Assembly: GCF_019991125.1 (NCBI RefSeq)
Contig: NZ_JAGENB010000002.1
Coordinates: 620,001 to 684,000 of the forward strand
Direction: 5' to 3'
Origin: Phyllobacterium calauticae
GTDB lineage: Bacteria > Pseudomonadota > Alphaproteobacteria > Rhizobiales > Rhizobiaceae
Length of the DNA: 64,000 nucleotides
In this document: positions 1 through 10,585 of the stretch, piece after piece
Numbering within the stretch: the first letter of the stretch is position 1
Layout of the letters: each line of letters begins with the position of its first letter
Translations under genes and position numbers: made by a program
The notes under the pieces: model-generated
Seen by the model: the letters and a program-made list of their open reading frames with translations, nothing else
The model's database searches: none
Told to the model about the DNA's origin: nothing

Positions 1-46
1 AAATGTTTTCTCATTGGCTGTATTGATTTTGATCTGCCTCTTCGCG

Positions 47-235
47 TCAGCCTGGAAAAATTGGATTGTCAGGCGCCCCGCCATGATACGCCTGCAGAAT
101 TGGGTGGTTGCTGGCATATTCGGCATGTTTGCCGTAAAAATCCTGACAAACCCTGTGAGAAGCTAGCCATATTTTTCCGCCTTCTGGAAATTCGCAGCCG
201 CTGCCGCCGCTGGTCAATATAATGACCTGTTCCAT
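47..235 (-). CDS. Possible small protein, 62 aa, unknown
   Basis: An ATG at 235 is preceded on the minus strand by a GGGGTGAG stretch that could serve as a ribosome binding site. The frame begins MEQVIILTSGGSGCEF and ends DNPIFPG. I recognise no domain. It could equally be a decayed fragment or chance, since it sits in a gene-poor stretch near a truncated repeat. Confidence 0.2.
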   Translation of the reverse strand: MEQVIILTSGGSGCEFPEGGKIWLASHRVCQDFYGKHAEYASNHPILQAYHGGAPDNPIFPG

Positions 236-368
236 TCTCACCCCAGCTATGAATAGCTGTTCTGCACGCGCGGCCTCCCAACCCGTAGCGAGTTAGATGG
301 AAGGCTCCAACCTTCCCCCAGAAGGACTGCGCAAGTGGCTTCTCAGCCGCCCATAGCGAGATGTTCGG

Positions 369-450
369 CAGGGAGTCATGTTCTGCAACGCCAGTGACTG
401 GCTTTGCAACCAAACCACTTCCCTCATGGTGAGCTTGTCGAACCACGCAC
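369..450. repeat. Truncated REP-like palindromic element (right half)
   Basis: The right terminal arm, ending CGAACCACGCAC, lies at 420-450. It matches the arms at 21504-21534, 37053-37084, 40418-40446 and 47613-47641. The internal CAGGGAGTCA...TTCTGCAA segment seen in the 36941 copy is present from 369, but the left arm is missing. Confidence 0.75.
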
Positions 451-468
451 CATGTATCGTTCACCTAC

Positions 469-2007
469 CTATTCAGGCTCGCCGAACCATTGCGCCGCGG
501 TCTGCGCAAGGCCCCCCAGATCGGAAGCGGTCTCGCCGGCCCAGGCGACGATGCCATCCGGACGTACAAGCGCGGCACGCAGGCCAAGCCGGTTTCCGGC
601 ATCCCGTGCGAGATAGCCGATCCGGCCGCCCCAGCGGCGTGCCAGTGCCTGAAGCGGTGCAGTGGCGTCAAAGTCCAGGAGGAGGCCTTTCCCGCTTCCA
701 AGATGCCCGCCAAGGAACGTTCCGTCGGCCAGCTCGAAGTCGGGCGCACTGCGGCCGACCAGCGGGTGGCTGCCGCCAAGATCGTAGCGGAGCGACACGC
801 CCCAGACGCGTTCAGCGAAGTAGGTTGCACCATCGCGCGTGTCGATGAGATCGCGGATGATGGCTTCGAGCGCACGGGAACTGCGGCTCGGCCGCATGAG
901 CGCGACCTGGGCGCGCGACCAGTCAAGCACCTGCGCTCCGACCGGATGCCGTTCTCTCTCATAACTGTCGAGCAGGCCGGACGGCGCGGTGCCGCGGATT
1001 GTTGATGCAAGCTTCCATCCCAGGTTCATCGCGTCGCCAAGCCCGAGATTCAACCCCTGTCCGCCGAGCGGGGAATGGATGTGCGCGGCGTCACCGGCGA
1101 GCAGCACCCGTCCATGGCGGTAGGCGGTGGCCTGACAGGCGCGATCCGTCCACGTGGTGGCAAGCGTGAGCGCCGTCACCGTGATGCCGGTGCTGGAGAC
1201 GCGGCGCAGCACCGCCTGCACGTGGTCGAGCGTGATCGGCCGGGTCCGGTGGTAAACGCCGCCGTCGAAATCGACCATCGCGATGGTTCCGGGCTTCTGG
1301 TAGGTGTACATGCCAGTCGGCGTATAGTGACGGCCGGGGGCAAGCACGTCCGGATCAGCCATCTCGACCTCAACGGAATAGCCGGTGAATTCGGGATCCG
1401 TGCCGGTGAACGTAAAACCGCCAGCCTTGCGCACGGTGCTGCGCCCGCCGTCGCAGCCGACGAGCCAGCGTCCGTGAAAGGCGGTACCGCCGGCATGAAC
1501 GGTCACGCCATCATCCGACTGGTTGAAACCTTCCACGCCGAGGCCGCGCCTGATCTCGACGCCCATCGCGTCAGCCCGGGCGGCCAGGACGGATTCCACC
1601 TGTTGCAGGGTGGTGGCCAGGTTGGCGGCGGCTGGGCCGGGCAGGCGATAGGGCCATTTTGAGGTGTCGATATTGTCCTGGAAAAACTGGATGCCGGCGA
1701 AATGGCCGCCAGGGCGGCGCGGCTGTTGCACCCAGTGCGCGGCAGCCGGTGTCCTGTTGCCATCCGATGGTTCTTTTTGCTGGGCCGAGATGTCACCCAG
1801 CAGGCCACGGCGGTAGAAGGCTTCGACGGTGGGGGCGGAAAGGCCGCGCATGCCGAACGGCAGCCCTTTCAGGGGGGAGTGCGGGTTTTCGGCTTGCTCC
1901 AGCACCAGGACCGAGAGGCCGGCGAGGCGCAGCTCGCAGGCAAGAAACAGGCCGACAGGGCCTGCACCGGCGATCACAACATCATAAATCCTGGGAAAAT
2001 CGGGCAT
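469..2007 (-). CDS. FAD-dependent aromatic-ring monooxygenase (PheA/TfdB family)
   Basis: The 512-residue protein has the layout of class A flavoprotein hydroxylases, which use NAD(P)H and O2 to hydroxylate phenolic or polyketide-type aromatics in the cytosol. The dinucleotide-binding motif G14-x-G16-x-x-G19 opens the Rossmann fold. A CDGGRSTVRKAGG segment near residue 190 is the DG motif. GDAAHIHSPLGGQGLN near residue 300 binds the FAD ribityl/pyrophosphate. The last 110 residues fit the thioredoxin-like C-terminal domain of this family. The ATG at 2007 is preceded by AGGAGT, so the start is secure. It stands alone, with no ring-cleavage neighbour, so the substrate cannot be inferred; detoxification of a plant or antibiotic aromatic is one possibility. 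Confidence 0.9.
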   Translation of the reverse strand: MPDFPRIYDVVIAGAGPVGLFLACELRLAGLSVLVLEQAENPHSPLKGLPFGMRGLSAPTVEAFYRRGLLGDISAQQKEPSDGNRTPAAAHWVQQPRRPGGHFAGIQFFQDNIDTSKWPYRLPGPAAANLATTLQQVESVLAARADAMGVEIRRGLGVEGFNQSDDGVTVHAGGTAFHGRWLVGCDGGRSTVRKAGGFTFTGTDPEFTGYSVEVEMADPDVLAPGRHYTPTGMYTYQKPGTIAMVDFDGGVYHRTRPITLDHVQAVLRRVSSTGITVTALTLATTWTDRACQATAYRHGRVLLAGDAAHIHSPLGGQGLNLGLGDAMNLGWKLASTIRGTAPSGLLDSYERERHPVGAQVLDWSRAQVALMRPSRSSRALEAIIRDLIDTRDGATYFAERVWGVSLRYDLGGSHPLVGRSAPDFELADGTFLGGHLGSGKGLLLDFDATAPLQALARRWGGRIGYLARDAGNRLGLRAALVRPDGIVAWAGETASDLGGLAQTAAQWFGEPE

Positions 2008-2326
2008 GAACTACTCCTTTGTGGTCGTTCGACCGGAGCGGTTCATCGTTCTGCGAACCACACGGACGAACAAGAAACGCTTGGACAGCGTTGGCTGTTC
2101 GTCGAGGGGAACACATGCACGAGGCAGGGACAGAGCTTCCGTTTCCGAAAGGACTTGGGCTTACCAAACCAAGTCTGCCTTTTCCGACGCGGCGAATATA
2201 GCGCCGGAGCCGCCGGCCTGCAACGGGAGATATTCCATTCGCTGCTGGCCTGTCTCCGGCGCTGATGCGCAGGCAACAAAAAACGCGGCCAGTGGCCGCG
2301 TTTTTCAGTTCTGACAGGACACCGCC
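2008..2326. other. Intergenic region: monooxygenase promoter side and GPR-like terminator
   Basis: Between two minus-strand genes. It carries the upstream region of the monooxygenase gene and, at its right end, the terminator at 2279-2305. Short open frames here have no supportable start or domain. Confidence 0.5.
2279..2305 (-). terminator. Rho-independent terminator of the GPR-like gene
   Basis: An inverted repeat with arms AAAAACGCGGCC/GGCCGCGTTTTT and a 3-nt loop lies 21 bp beyond the stop of the minus-strand giant gene. Read on the minus strand it is followed by a T-rich run (TTTTTTGTT). Confidence 0.85.
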
Positions 2327-5300
2327 TTAGCGCAGGCGGTTACTCGCATGGGCCAGCATGGTGTAGACCTTGCCGGTATCCGACGTCAGGTAGTTCTGGG
2401 TCAGGACATTGTCGCGATCGTTGCGGGCAACGTCTTCCAGCAGGCGTTCGAAGTCATCCATGTAGCGGTCGACGGCACGGCGGAATTCGCTGTCTGCCTG
2501 GTACTTGCGCTTGATCTCGTCAAACGTCTGCTGACCCTTCAGCGTGTACAGGCGACGGGTGAACACATTGCGTTCACCGGCGCGGTAACGCTGCCACAGT
2601 TCAACCGAAGCCTCGTGGTCGATGGCGCGCGTGATATCGACCGAAAGCGAGTTCAGCGATTCAACCACCTGACCGGGCGAGCGTGCCTCAGGCGCCTTTG
2701 CCTTTGGCTCGGCCGGAGCTTCATCACTGGATGCACGACGGAGCAGGTCGGAAACCCAGCCATTGCCCTGCTTGGGCTGTTCCGGGTTGCCGCGCACGTC
2801 GAGGCTGCCGCGCATGGCCGGGGCCGGGGCAGCGGGTGCCGCAGCAACGGCGCGTGGTGCTGCAACCGGTTCGCTGCGCTGCGGCTGCGGGGCCTGTGCA
2901 ACAGCTGCTGCCGTACGGGCAGGAGCAGGGGCGCGGGCTGCCCGGGCTTCGCCGACGTCGGTCAGGCGTCCGGACTTCTGTACGATTTCCGACAGCTCCT
3001 TCAGCGCATTGATCTGCTCGGAAACAGCCTTGCGCATCTGCGCGGTCGACTGCTTGGCTTCTTCCGGCATGTCCATGACGCCGCGCTGCAGTTCGGAGCG
3101 GGTCTCTTCGAGTTCCGCACGGATGGCAGCCGAGGAGCGGCGGATTTCGTCCGTCGCATTGGCGAACTTCTGCGATGCCTGTTCGACAACTTCCGCGATC
3201 GAATTGCGGATCTGTTCGGTTGTCTGCGTGGCACGGCCTTCGGCCCGGTCGAAGGCGGAGGAGACGAGGGATTCGAACGACCGCATGGTCTTTTCGATGT
3301 GCTCGGATTTCTCCACCAGACCGGTTGCCAGATTCTGCAGGGCGGCCTGACGTTCGTCGAAGGTCGAAGCGAGGTTCGACTGCGACGAGTTGATCAGTTC
3401 CGATGCAGCACCCAGCATCTTGCCATGCTCGTCGAAACGCTTGGCGATGGAGGCAATGTCGACGAGTGTCGTGTTCGACAGCTGCGAGAGCTTGCCGATA
3501 TTGCCGTCGATCAGGCGTGTCGAAGACTGGAAGGACTCGGCAGCCCGCGTTGCATTTTCAGCAAAGGTGGTTGTCGTGTCGAGCAGGCGGCCGTCGATGT
3601 CGCCAAGGTTCTTGGTGGCCATGTCGATCAGTTCGCCCAGCTTCGCATTGGAAGAGGAGAGGCGGTCGATCAGGTTGCTGACGTCGTCGGTCAGGCCTGC
3701 CTTGGCTTCCTGGACAGCGGTGATGGTTTCCGCGGTGCGGCTGGCGATGGCATTGATCAGGGCCGCATTTTCCACGCGCAGGCGTTCTGTCGCCGCCGTG
3801 GTGGCTTCGACAAGCTGCGAAGCGAGCGTACGGCCATTGTCAGCAAGGCTCTCGACGAGCGGCTGCGCCGTGTTGTCGAGGATGCTGATGATTTCCTGCG
3901 AGCGGGCTGCCAGCACTTCGTTGAGTTCGCGGGTGCTTTCGGCCAGCTTGGAGGCGGTGGAATCCGTGGCCGCGGTGAAGCGTGCTTCCAGTGCTTCCAG
4001 ATTGGCGGCGGCTTCCGTTGCCCGCTGACCAAGACGCTTCTCGGTTTCAGCCAGGCTTTCGTTCATGCGCTGGCTGAATGCCTCGCCGTGGCCGTCGAGT
4101 GCTTCACCGGCCTTCTGTGCTTCACCGGTGAGGGTGGAAGCGGCTTCGGTGATCTTGTCGCGCAGGGTGCGGGCAACGACCGAGGCGCTCTGTTCAAGCG
4201 ACTTGCGGACATTGTCGACACCCATGGCGAGCGCGCTCTGCATGGTCGTCGTGCGTTCGTCGATGGTGCCGCCATGGGTTTCGAAGGCCTTGGCGAGCAC
4301 TTCGGCGCTGTCGTGCAGAACGGCCTGCAGGGCAACGGTACGATCGCTGATGGCGCTAGCCTGGCCGTCAAGGGTCTGGCTGAGCGTCGTATTGCCATGT
4401 TCCATCGCCGCGCGAATACCGCTGATACGGTCGTCGAGCACGCTGGCATGGCTGTTGAGGGTTTCACCAATGCGGGCATCGCTGTCGGCGAGGCTTGCCG
4501 CGATGGCTGCGGCCCGCTCGTCGATCGTGCCGACATGGGCGGCAAGCGTATCGCTGATACCGGCATTGCTGTTGGCAAGCGTTGCCTGGATGGCTGCCGC
4601 GCGCTCATCGAGCGTGTTGACGTGCGAGGCAAGTGTGCTGCCGATCTTGGCGGTGCTGTTGGCAAGCGTCGATGTGATCGTCGCAGCCCGCTCGTCAATG
4701 GCGCCGACATGCGAGGCGAGCGTGTCATCGATGCGCGCACTGCTGTTCGAAAGCGCTGCCGAGATCGCGGCTGCCCGTTCGTCAATCGCATTGACATGCG
4801 AGGCAAGCGTATCGCCGAACTGGGCGTTGCTGTCGTTGAGCGTTGCCCGGATTCCGGCGGCACGTTCGTCGATGGCTGTGACATGCGAGGTGAGCACATT
4901 GCCGATCTGGGCATTGCTGCTGTCGAGAACAGAGCGGATGCCGGCAGTGCGTTCGTCGATGATCGAAGCATGACCGGCCAGGGTCTGGCCGATTTGCGCA
5001 TGGGTGTTTTCAAGCGCCGCCTGGATGGCCGCCGTGCGCTCATCCAATGCCGAGGCATGGGAAGAAAGCGTGTTGCCGATGCGTGTATCGCTGTTGGCGA
5101 GCGCCTGTTCGATACCGGCGGTGCGGTCCTCAATGGCGCTGGCATGCGATGCCAGGACATTGCTGATGCGCTCGTCACTGCTGGTCAGGGCGCTTTCAAT
5201 GCGGCTTGTACGGCCATCAACGGATTCAATGAAGCCGCTGAGCGTGCCGTCGATGCGCGCACCGCTGTTGAGCAGGGTCGACTGGATTTCCGCGTTGCGG

Positions 5301-7555
5301 GCGTCGATGGCCTGCGTGTGGGCAGCCAGCGTCTCGTCGAGCTTGGCATCGCTGCCAGCCAGAGCCAGCTGGATGTCCTGATTGCGCTCGTCGAGGCTCT
5401 TGGCATGATGGTCCAGAGTCTGGGCAATCTTGGCATGCGTGTCGACAAAGGCGGCGCGCATACCGGATGTACGGTCGTCCATGATCTTGGCATGGGCTTC
5501 GAGCGTCTGGCCGATGCGGGCATCGCCAGCCAGGATCGCGGCTTCAACACCGGTACTGCGGGCATCGATGCTGCGCACATGTTCGTCCAGGGTCTGGCGG
5601 ATCTTTTCATCCGTGTCGGAGAATGCAGCATGCATGCCCGACGTGCGGTCCTCGATGGCCTTGGCATGGGAATCGAGCGTCGCGCCGATGCGGGCATCAT
5701 TGTCAGCCAGTGCCGCACGCAGACCGGAGGTGCGGTCATCGAGCGATGCGGTGTGACCGTCGATGATCTGGCCGATGGCTGCCGTGCTGGTTTCGAGAAC
5801 GGAGCGCAGGGTCGACGTATGGTCGCCAAGCTGTCCGGCCTGATCGCGAATGATCGAGGCAGCCCGTTCTGTTTCGCCGGAAAGGGTTGCAGCGAGGGCT
5901 TCGCGGCTTTCGGCCAGCCTGTCGGCAAAGAGCGTCGTATTGGTAGACAGCAGGCTTCCAACCGATTCGGAAAGGCTCGACAGGTCGTTGCCGATCTTCG
6001 CCTTCGTTTCGTCGACGATACCGTCAATCGAAGCGCGGCCGTCAGTGAAGGTCTTGGCGATGTCGCGGGTACGTTCGATCAACTGTTCATTGATCTGGCG
6101 CGCACGGGCTTCCAGTGCTGAATTCAGGCGTTCGGTGCTGGCATCCAGCGACTGGGCGCGGGTTTCGAATTCAGCGAGCAGGGACCGGCCGCGCTCGTTG
6201 ATTGTCGTGTCGAGCCCGGCGAGACGCGTATCGAATTCACCGACCAGGGTCTGGGTGGCGTTGCCCAGCAGCGACAGCATGCTGTTGGTGCGGCCATCCA
6301 GCGTATCGGCCAGCTTCATCGTCACCGAATCGGTCTGTTCGGAGAGCGCTGCAATCCGCATTTCCAGAAGATTTGCAAAGGCTTCGCCCGAAGTGGTGAT
6401 CTTGGCCGAGATGTCGTCGGAGCGCGAGCCGATCGATTCGGCAATCGTGTGCCCGCTCTGGGTCAGGCGATCGATGAGCGTATCGCCGGACTGGTTGATC
6501 GACATGGTCAGGTTGGTCGAAGCGTTGAGCAGATTGTCACGCAGCGAATCGCCAGCCAGGGACAGTTCATCCTTCAGCTGTTCATGTGCGCTGGAGATCG
6601 ACGCGCGAACCCGTTCGGCATGGCCGATGACCGATTCGCGTTCGCCGCCAAGACGGTCGACCAGCGTGCGGATGCGGTGTTCGTTGTCGGTATAGACGCG
6701 TTCCAGCTGGTTGACCTCGGTCTGAACAAGCGTTTCCAGCTCAACGGCACGGGCGAGGGTGCGTTCGACACCTTCACTCATCGCGGCGACTTCACGGCGA
6801 ACGGCCTGGCCCAGCGAGGCCACGCGGTCGGACGAGAGCATTTCCGGCTCGGAAAGACGCATGGCGGCTTCGGCCATGGAGCGGGCGGCATACTGCATTT
6901 CCTGCGCGCGGCGCACCATCAGGGCAAAGGCCCAGAACAGCATGATCGGAACGATGATCGCGACGGCGAGGGCAATCGCATAGGGCGCAGCGGCAAAATC
7001 GGCGAAGGACCGAATCGACCACAGGGACGAGCCGTAGAGCGCCTGACCAAGCGCAAGAACGCCGGCGGCCCAGAGCACGCTGACGATTGCGGTGACCAGT
7101 CCATAGGAACGCGGCGCCTGGTTTGAAACCGGCGAACGGGTCGTTTGGGTATTCTGCAGCAAATCGTCATTTGCCGGCTTGAATGTCTGCGGCGGCACGG
7201 CGGGCGCCTTTGGCGGCGCGGGCGGAGCAGCGGGAATCGGGTTGGCAGCCTGGATCTGCGGCTTGGGCGCCGGCAGCGGAATCGTGTTCTCCGCAGCAAG
7301 GCTTTCCTTGATTTCCACGGGCTTTACAGGTTCCGGAACGACGGGCGGATTGTGTTTTTCCGCTGCCAGTTCCTGCGCTGCCTGGGAAATCTGCGCTTCG
7401 AGATCGTTGAAAGAGATCAGATCGTCATCGACTGGCGAAAGATCCATATCCATGCCGAGTGTCGACTCATCGAAATCAATTTCTAGAGCCTTTTCAAGAG
7501 CTTCACCAAGTTCATCCTCGGCTTTCGCTGCTTTGTTCTTCGGGGCTGTGGCCAT
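2327..7555 (-). CDS. Giant membrane-anchored coiled-coil polar growth protein (GPR/RgsE-like)
   Basis: The protein is 1742 residues. An acidic, Pro/Ala-rich N-terminus is followed by two membrane segments at about 152-173 and 191-215. Then come some 1,300 residues of predicted alpha-helical coiled coil, an Ala/Pro linker, and a compact charged C-terminal domain (about the last 150 residues, with LKGQQTFDEIKRKY and YLTSDTGKVYTML). Residues 592-1113 are 18 uninterrupted 29-residue repeats, typified by TLASHV-x-AIDERAAxI (DNA 4217-5782). This architecture matches the apolipoprotein-like Growth Pole Ring protein of Agrobacterium (Atu1348) and Sinorhizobium RgsE, which organise unipolar growth at the inner membrane. 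The assignment rests on architecture and lineage, not an alignment. I start at 7555 because GCGAGGT precedes that ATG; an ATG at 7606 in frame has no such site. A long antisense open frame is a composition artefact. Confidence 0.85.
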   Translation of the reverse strand: MATAPKNKAAKAEDELGEALEKALEIDFDESTLGMDMDLSPVDDDLISFNDLEAQISQAAQELAAEKHNPPVVPEPVKPVEIKESLAAENTIPLPAPKPQIQAANPIPAAPPAPPKAPAVPPQTFKPANDDLLQNTQTTRSPVSNQAPRSYGLVTAIVSVLWAAGVLALGQALYGSSLWSIRSFADFAAAPYAIALAVAIIVPIMLFWAFALMVRRAQEMQYAARSMAEAAMRLSEPEMLSSDRVASLGQAVRREVAAMSEGVERTLARAVELETLVQTEVNQLERVYTDNEHRIRTLVDRLGGERESVIGHAERVRASISSAHEQLKDELSLAGDSLRDNLLNASTNLTMSINQSGDTLIDRLTQSGHTIAESIGSRSDDISAKITTSGEAFANLLEMRIAALSEQTDSVTMKLADTLDGRTNSMLSLLGNATQTLVGEFDTRLAGLDTTINERGRSLLAEFETRAQSLDASTERLNSALEARARQINEQLIERTRDIAKTFTDGRASIDGIVDETKAKIGNDLSSLSESVGSLLSTNTTLFADRLAESREALAATLSGETERAASIIRDQAGQLGDHTSTLRSVLETSTAAIGQIIDGHTASLDDRTSGLRAALADNDARIGATLDSHAKAIEDRTSGMHAAFSDTDEKIRQTLDEHVRSIDARSTGVEAAILAGDARIGQTLEAHAKIMDDRTSGMRAAFVDTHAKIAQTLDHHAKSLDERNQDIQLALAGSDAKLDETLAAHTQAIDARNAEIQSTLLNSGARIDGTLSGFIESVDGRTSRIESALTSSDERISNVLASHASAIEDRTAGIEQALANSDTRIGNTLSSHASALDERTAAIQAALENTHAQIGQTLAGHASIIDERTAGIRSVLDSSNAQIGNVLTSHVTAIDERAAGIRATLNDSNAQFGDTLASHVNAIDERAAAISAALSNSSARIDDTLASHVGAIDERAATITSTLANSTAKIGSTLASHVNTLDERAAAIQATLANSNAGISDTLAAHVGTIDERAAAIAASLADSDARIGETLNSHASVLDDRISGIRAAMEHGNTTLSQTLDGQASAISDRTVALQAVLHDSAEVLAKAFETHGGTIDERTTTMQSALAMGVDNVRKSLEQSASVVARTLRDKITEAASTLTGEAQKAGEALDGHGEAFSQRMNESLAETEKRLGQRATEAAANLEALEARFTAATDSTASKLAESTRELNEVLAARSQEIISILDNTAQPLVESLADNGRTLASQLVEATTAATERLRVENAALINAIASRTAETITAVQEAKAGLTDDVSNLIDRLSSSNAKLGELIDMATKNLGDIDGRLLDTTTTFAENATRAAESFQSSTRLIDGNIGKLSQLSNTTLVDIASIAKRFDEHGKMLGAASELINSSQSNLASTFDERQAALQNLATGLVEKSEHIEKTMRSFESLVSSAFDRAEGRATQTTEQIRNSIAEVVEQASQKFANATDEIRRSSAAIRAELEETRSELQRGVMDMPEEAKQSTAQMRKAVSEQINALKELSEIVQKSGRLTDVGEARAARAPAPARTAAAVAQAPQPQRSEPVAAPRAVAAAPAAPAPAMRGSLDVRGNPEQPKQGNGWVSDLLRRASSDEAPAEPKAKAPEARSPGQVVESLNSLSVDITRAIDHEASVELWQRYRAGERNVFTRRLYTLKGQQTFDEIKRKYQADSEFRRAVDRYMDDFERLLEDVARNDRDNVLTQNYLTSDTGKVYTMLAHASNRLR
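4217..5782 (-). repeat. 18 tandem 87-bp units coding for 29-residue repeats
   Basis: The translated units each follow the pattern [AT]xIxxTLxxH...[IL]DERxxxIxxxL, exactly 29 residues long with no insertions, from residue 592 to 1113 of the protein. The units in the middle of the array (residues about 820-1050) are the most alike, with DERAA conserved. The edges are more degenerate. Confidence 0.9.
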
Positions 7556-7856
7556 GTTTACCTCGCAATATTGGGCAGTGACCACATGTGGAGCCGACTG
7601 CGCCATACTCTTTACGCCTTAAGTCTATCGTACTGGCACATGGATTGGAAAGAAACAATGGATTCGGGAAATGCTTAAAAGTTTAAACACAAGGTTAATT
7701 TTTTTGGCCCGAACCAAATTTTGCCGGAATGCCTGAATTAACCCTTCGTTCACCACATCGGGCCAATTCGGGGGGTAGCGGCCACGCTTTAACCCAGAAT
7801 ATCCGGCATTTGATTAAACTTGTGCATTCATTTGAGTCTGAGTTCAGGAGAGTATC
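7556..7856. other. Divergent promoter region between the GPR-like and Hpt-like genes
   Basis: This 301-bp AT-rich region serves two divergent genes. It contains several TTAA tetramers (around 7676-7700), but none with the TTAA-N7-TTAA spacing of a CtrA box, and an AGGAGAG ribosome binding site just before 7857. Confidence 0.5.
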
Positions 7857-8231
7857 ATGGCACTGCCACAACAAGCGTCAATGGCTTTTGCGCTGCCGGG
7901 CGGCGAAACGTCCAAACCATCGCGCAAACGGCCGATCGATCTTGTGCATCTTACCCGCGAGACATTCGGCAACCGGGCACTCGAGACCGAAATCCTCAGC
8001 CTGTTCTCCCGGCAGATCTCCGGAATCGTCAACCGGCTGAGCCAGGCGAATGCGGATGAACGGGTTCGTCTCGCCAAATCGCTCAAGGGTTCGGCGCGCG
8101 CCGTCGGTGCCTTCCGTGTGGCCGATCTGGCCGAATCGATTGAACAGTCGCCCGGCAACACGAAGCTGTTGAGCGAACTTCATCCCGAAATCGACGATGT
8201 GCGTGATTATATAGCGGCGATCACGCGCTAG
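7857..8231 (+). CDS. Hpt-like phosphotransfer-fold protein lacking the active His
   Basis: A 124-residue protein whose residues about 26-120 resemble a histidine phosphotransfer (Hpt) four-helix domain. The signature region reads RLAKSLKGSARAVGAF, where the family has A-H-x-L-K-G-x-A. The conserved LKGSA and GA are kept, but the phospho-accepting His is Lys74 (codon AAA). The fold is therefore probably kept while phosphotransfer should be lost, unless another His takes over; H31 is the only His near the domain start and sits outside the motif. The start ATG follows AGGAGAG. It is divergent from the GPR-like gene and upstream of the ferredoxin gene. It might act as a docking or decoy partner for a response regulator; that is inference. 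Confidence 0.75.
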   Translation: MALPQQASMAFALPGGETSKPSRKRPIDLVHLTRETFGNRALETEILSLFSRQISGIVNRLSQANADERVRLAKSLKGSARAVGAFRVADLAESIEQSPGNTKLLSELHPEIDDVRDYIAAITR

Positions 8232-8660
<429 letters not shown>

Positions 8661-8736
8661 CATTCCGCATATTTTGCCTGATATTTTCTCACGGACCGAT
8701 TAGAATTGCTCCATTCCAGACCGCGGGCGGGTATGA

Positions 8737-9795
<1,059 letters not shown>

Positions 9796-9802
9796 AAGAT
9801 GA

Positions 9803-9837
9803 ACCGGCGCGTCAGCGCCGGTCACACTATCCCTTTT
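9803..9837. terminator. Shared terminator between convergent genes
   Basis: Arms ACCGGCGC/GCGCCGGT with a GTCA loop lie between the reductase gene (plus) and the DUF922 gene (minus). On the plus strand a CCCTTTTTCT stretch follows, slightly separated from the stem. Confidence 0.6.
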
Positions 9838-10447
9838 TCTTTTCCATCTCACGCTGGATGCGGAATATGAGCAGCCGTTCGAAGCGGCGCTCAAAATTCT
9901 TTCCCTCTACGCGGTCAAACTGGATCTGCGCAGCGTCCTGCTCCTTCATCAGCTTGACCATGAGTCTGGCCGCATCGGCTTTCATCTCTTCGCAATTGCT
10001 GCGCCAGGGCAGGGCTTTCATCGCCCGTTCCATATCGCCGGCGGCGGTGCGGGCGATCACGATATGGCTCTCTTCATGACGTTTGATATCGGCCGACAGC
10101 GTATCCCAGATCATGGCGAGATCGGGCTTGGCCGAAGCGCGCTGTTTCCAGCGCGGCAGGTGGACCTGGGCGTGAATGGTGATGTTTGCCTCGACAACCC
10201 GGCAGCTCTTGCCGTCGGAGCCGTATTTGACCTTGGTGTTGAACCGCATCTGTGTCGCGCCGGGATGACGAGGCCCGGTCTTGTGCAGTTGCGGACCACG
10301 CCGGCTCAACTCGCGGTCGAGATCGGCGGCGGTCGTGCCGGACAGGGTGAAATACTTGTAATTGCGCAGGACCACGGCCGCATTGGCGCTTTCTGTCGCG
10401 AGCAGGCATGCAAGTGCGAGAGCCGCCGTTCTGACAATCGTTTTCAT
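9827..10447 (-). CDS. Secreted DUF922 protein, putative zinc-dependent peptidase
   Basis: The 206-residue protein begins with a Sec signal peptide (MKTIVRTAALALACLLATESANA). Residues about 35-185 fit DUF922, a family predicted to be zinc-dependent proteases. The HEESH motif near residue 130 fits HExxH, the zinc-binding helix of such enzymes. A YKYFTLSG segment opens the domain as usual. The C-terminal 30 residues are highly charged (ERRFERLLIFRIQREMEKKKG). It is convergent with the ferredoxin reductase gene. Its substrate is unknown and the location is probably the periplasm. Confidence 0.8.
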   Translation of the reverse strand: MKTIVRTAALALACLLATESANAAVVLRNYKYFTLSGTTAADLDRELSRRGPQLHKTGPRHPGATQMRFNTKVKYGSDGKSCRVVEANITIHAQVHLPRWKQRASAKPDLAMIWDTLSADIKRHEESHIVIARTAAGDMERAMKALPWRSNCEEMKADAARLMVKLMKEQDAAQIQFDRVEGKNFERRFERLLIFRIQREMEKKKG

Positions 10448-10585
10448 GGGGACTGGTCCTTCATTTCGGCCAAAGCCTGCCTGTGCTCCCGATACTGTAG
10501 CGCCAAAAACGTTGCGGATGAATTGACGTGACGGCCGTTCTGTTCAAAAACAACTGCAGCAGTACAGTCTTGAAAGGAGCATCCC

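Larger units (their letters stand above)
1..468. other. Gene-poor left edge with a truncated palindromic element
   Basis: No convincing gene fills this stretch. It holds one possible 62-residue reading frame on the minus strand (47-235, listed separately) and, at 369-450, the right half of the dispersed palindromic element described at 21411. A short palindrome with arms AGCTAT/ATAGCT lies at about 247-260. The rest shows no motif I recognise. Confidence 0.5.

Noticed and set aside
378-848. Plus-strand frames inside the monooxygenase gene and the REP half-element
   Set aside because: Arg/Pro-rich shadow translations, partly made of the repeat arm itself.
2348-6121. 1257-codon open frame on the plus strand opposite the GPR-like gene
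   Set aside because: It mirrors the repeats of the sense gene, has no ribosome site or domain, and arises from the high-GC codon bias of the coiled-coil gene.
7676-7700. TTAA clusters as CtrA boxes upstream of the GPR-like gene
   Set aside because: The spacings are N4 and N8, not the N7 of the CtrA consensus.
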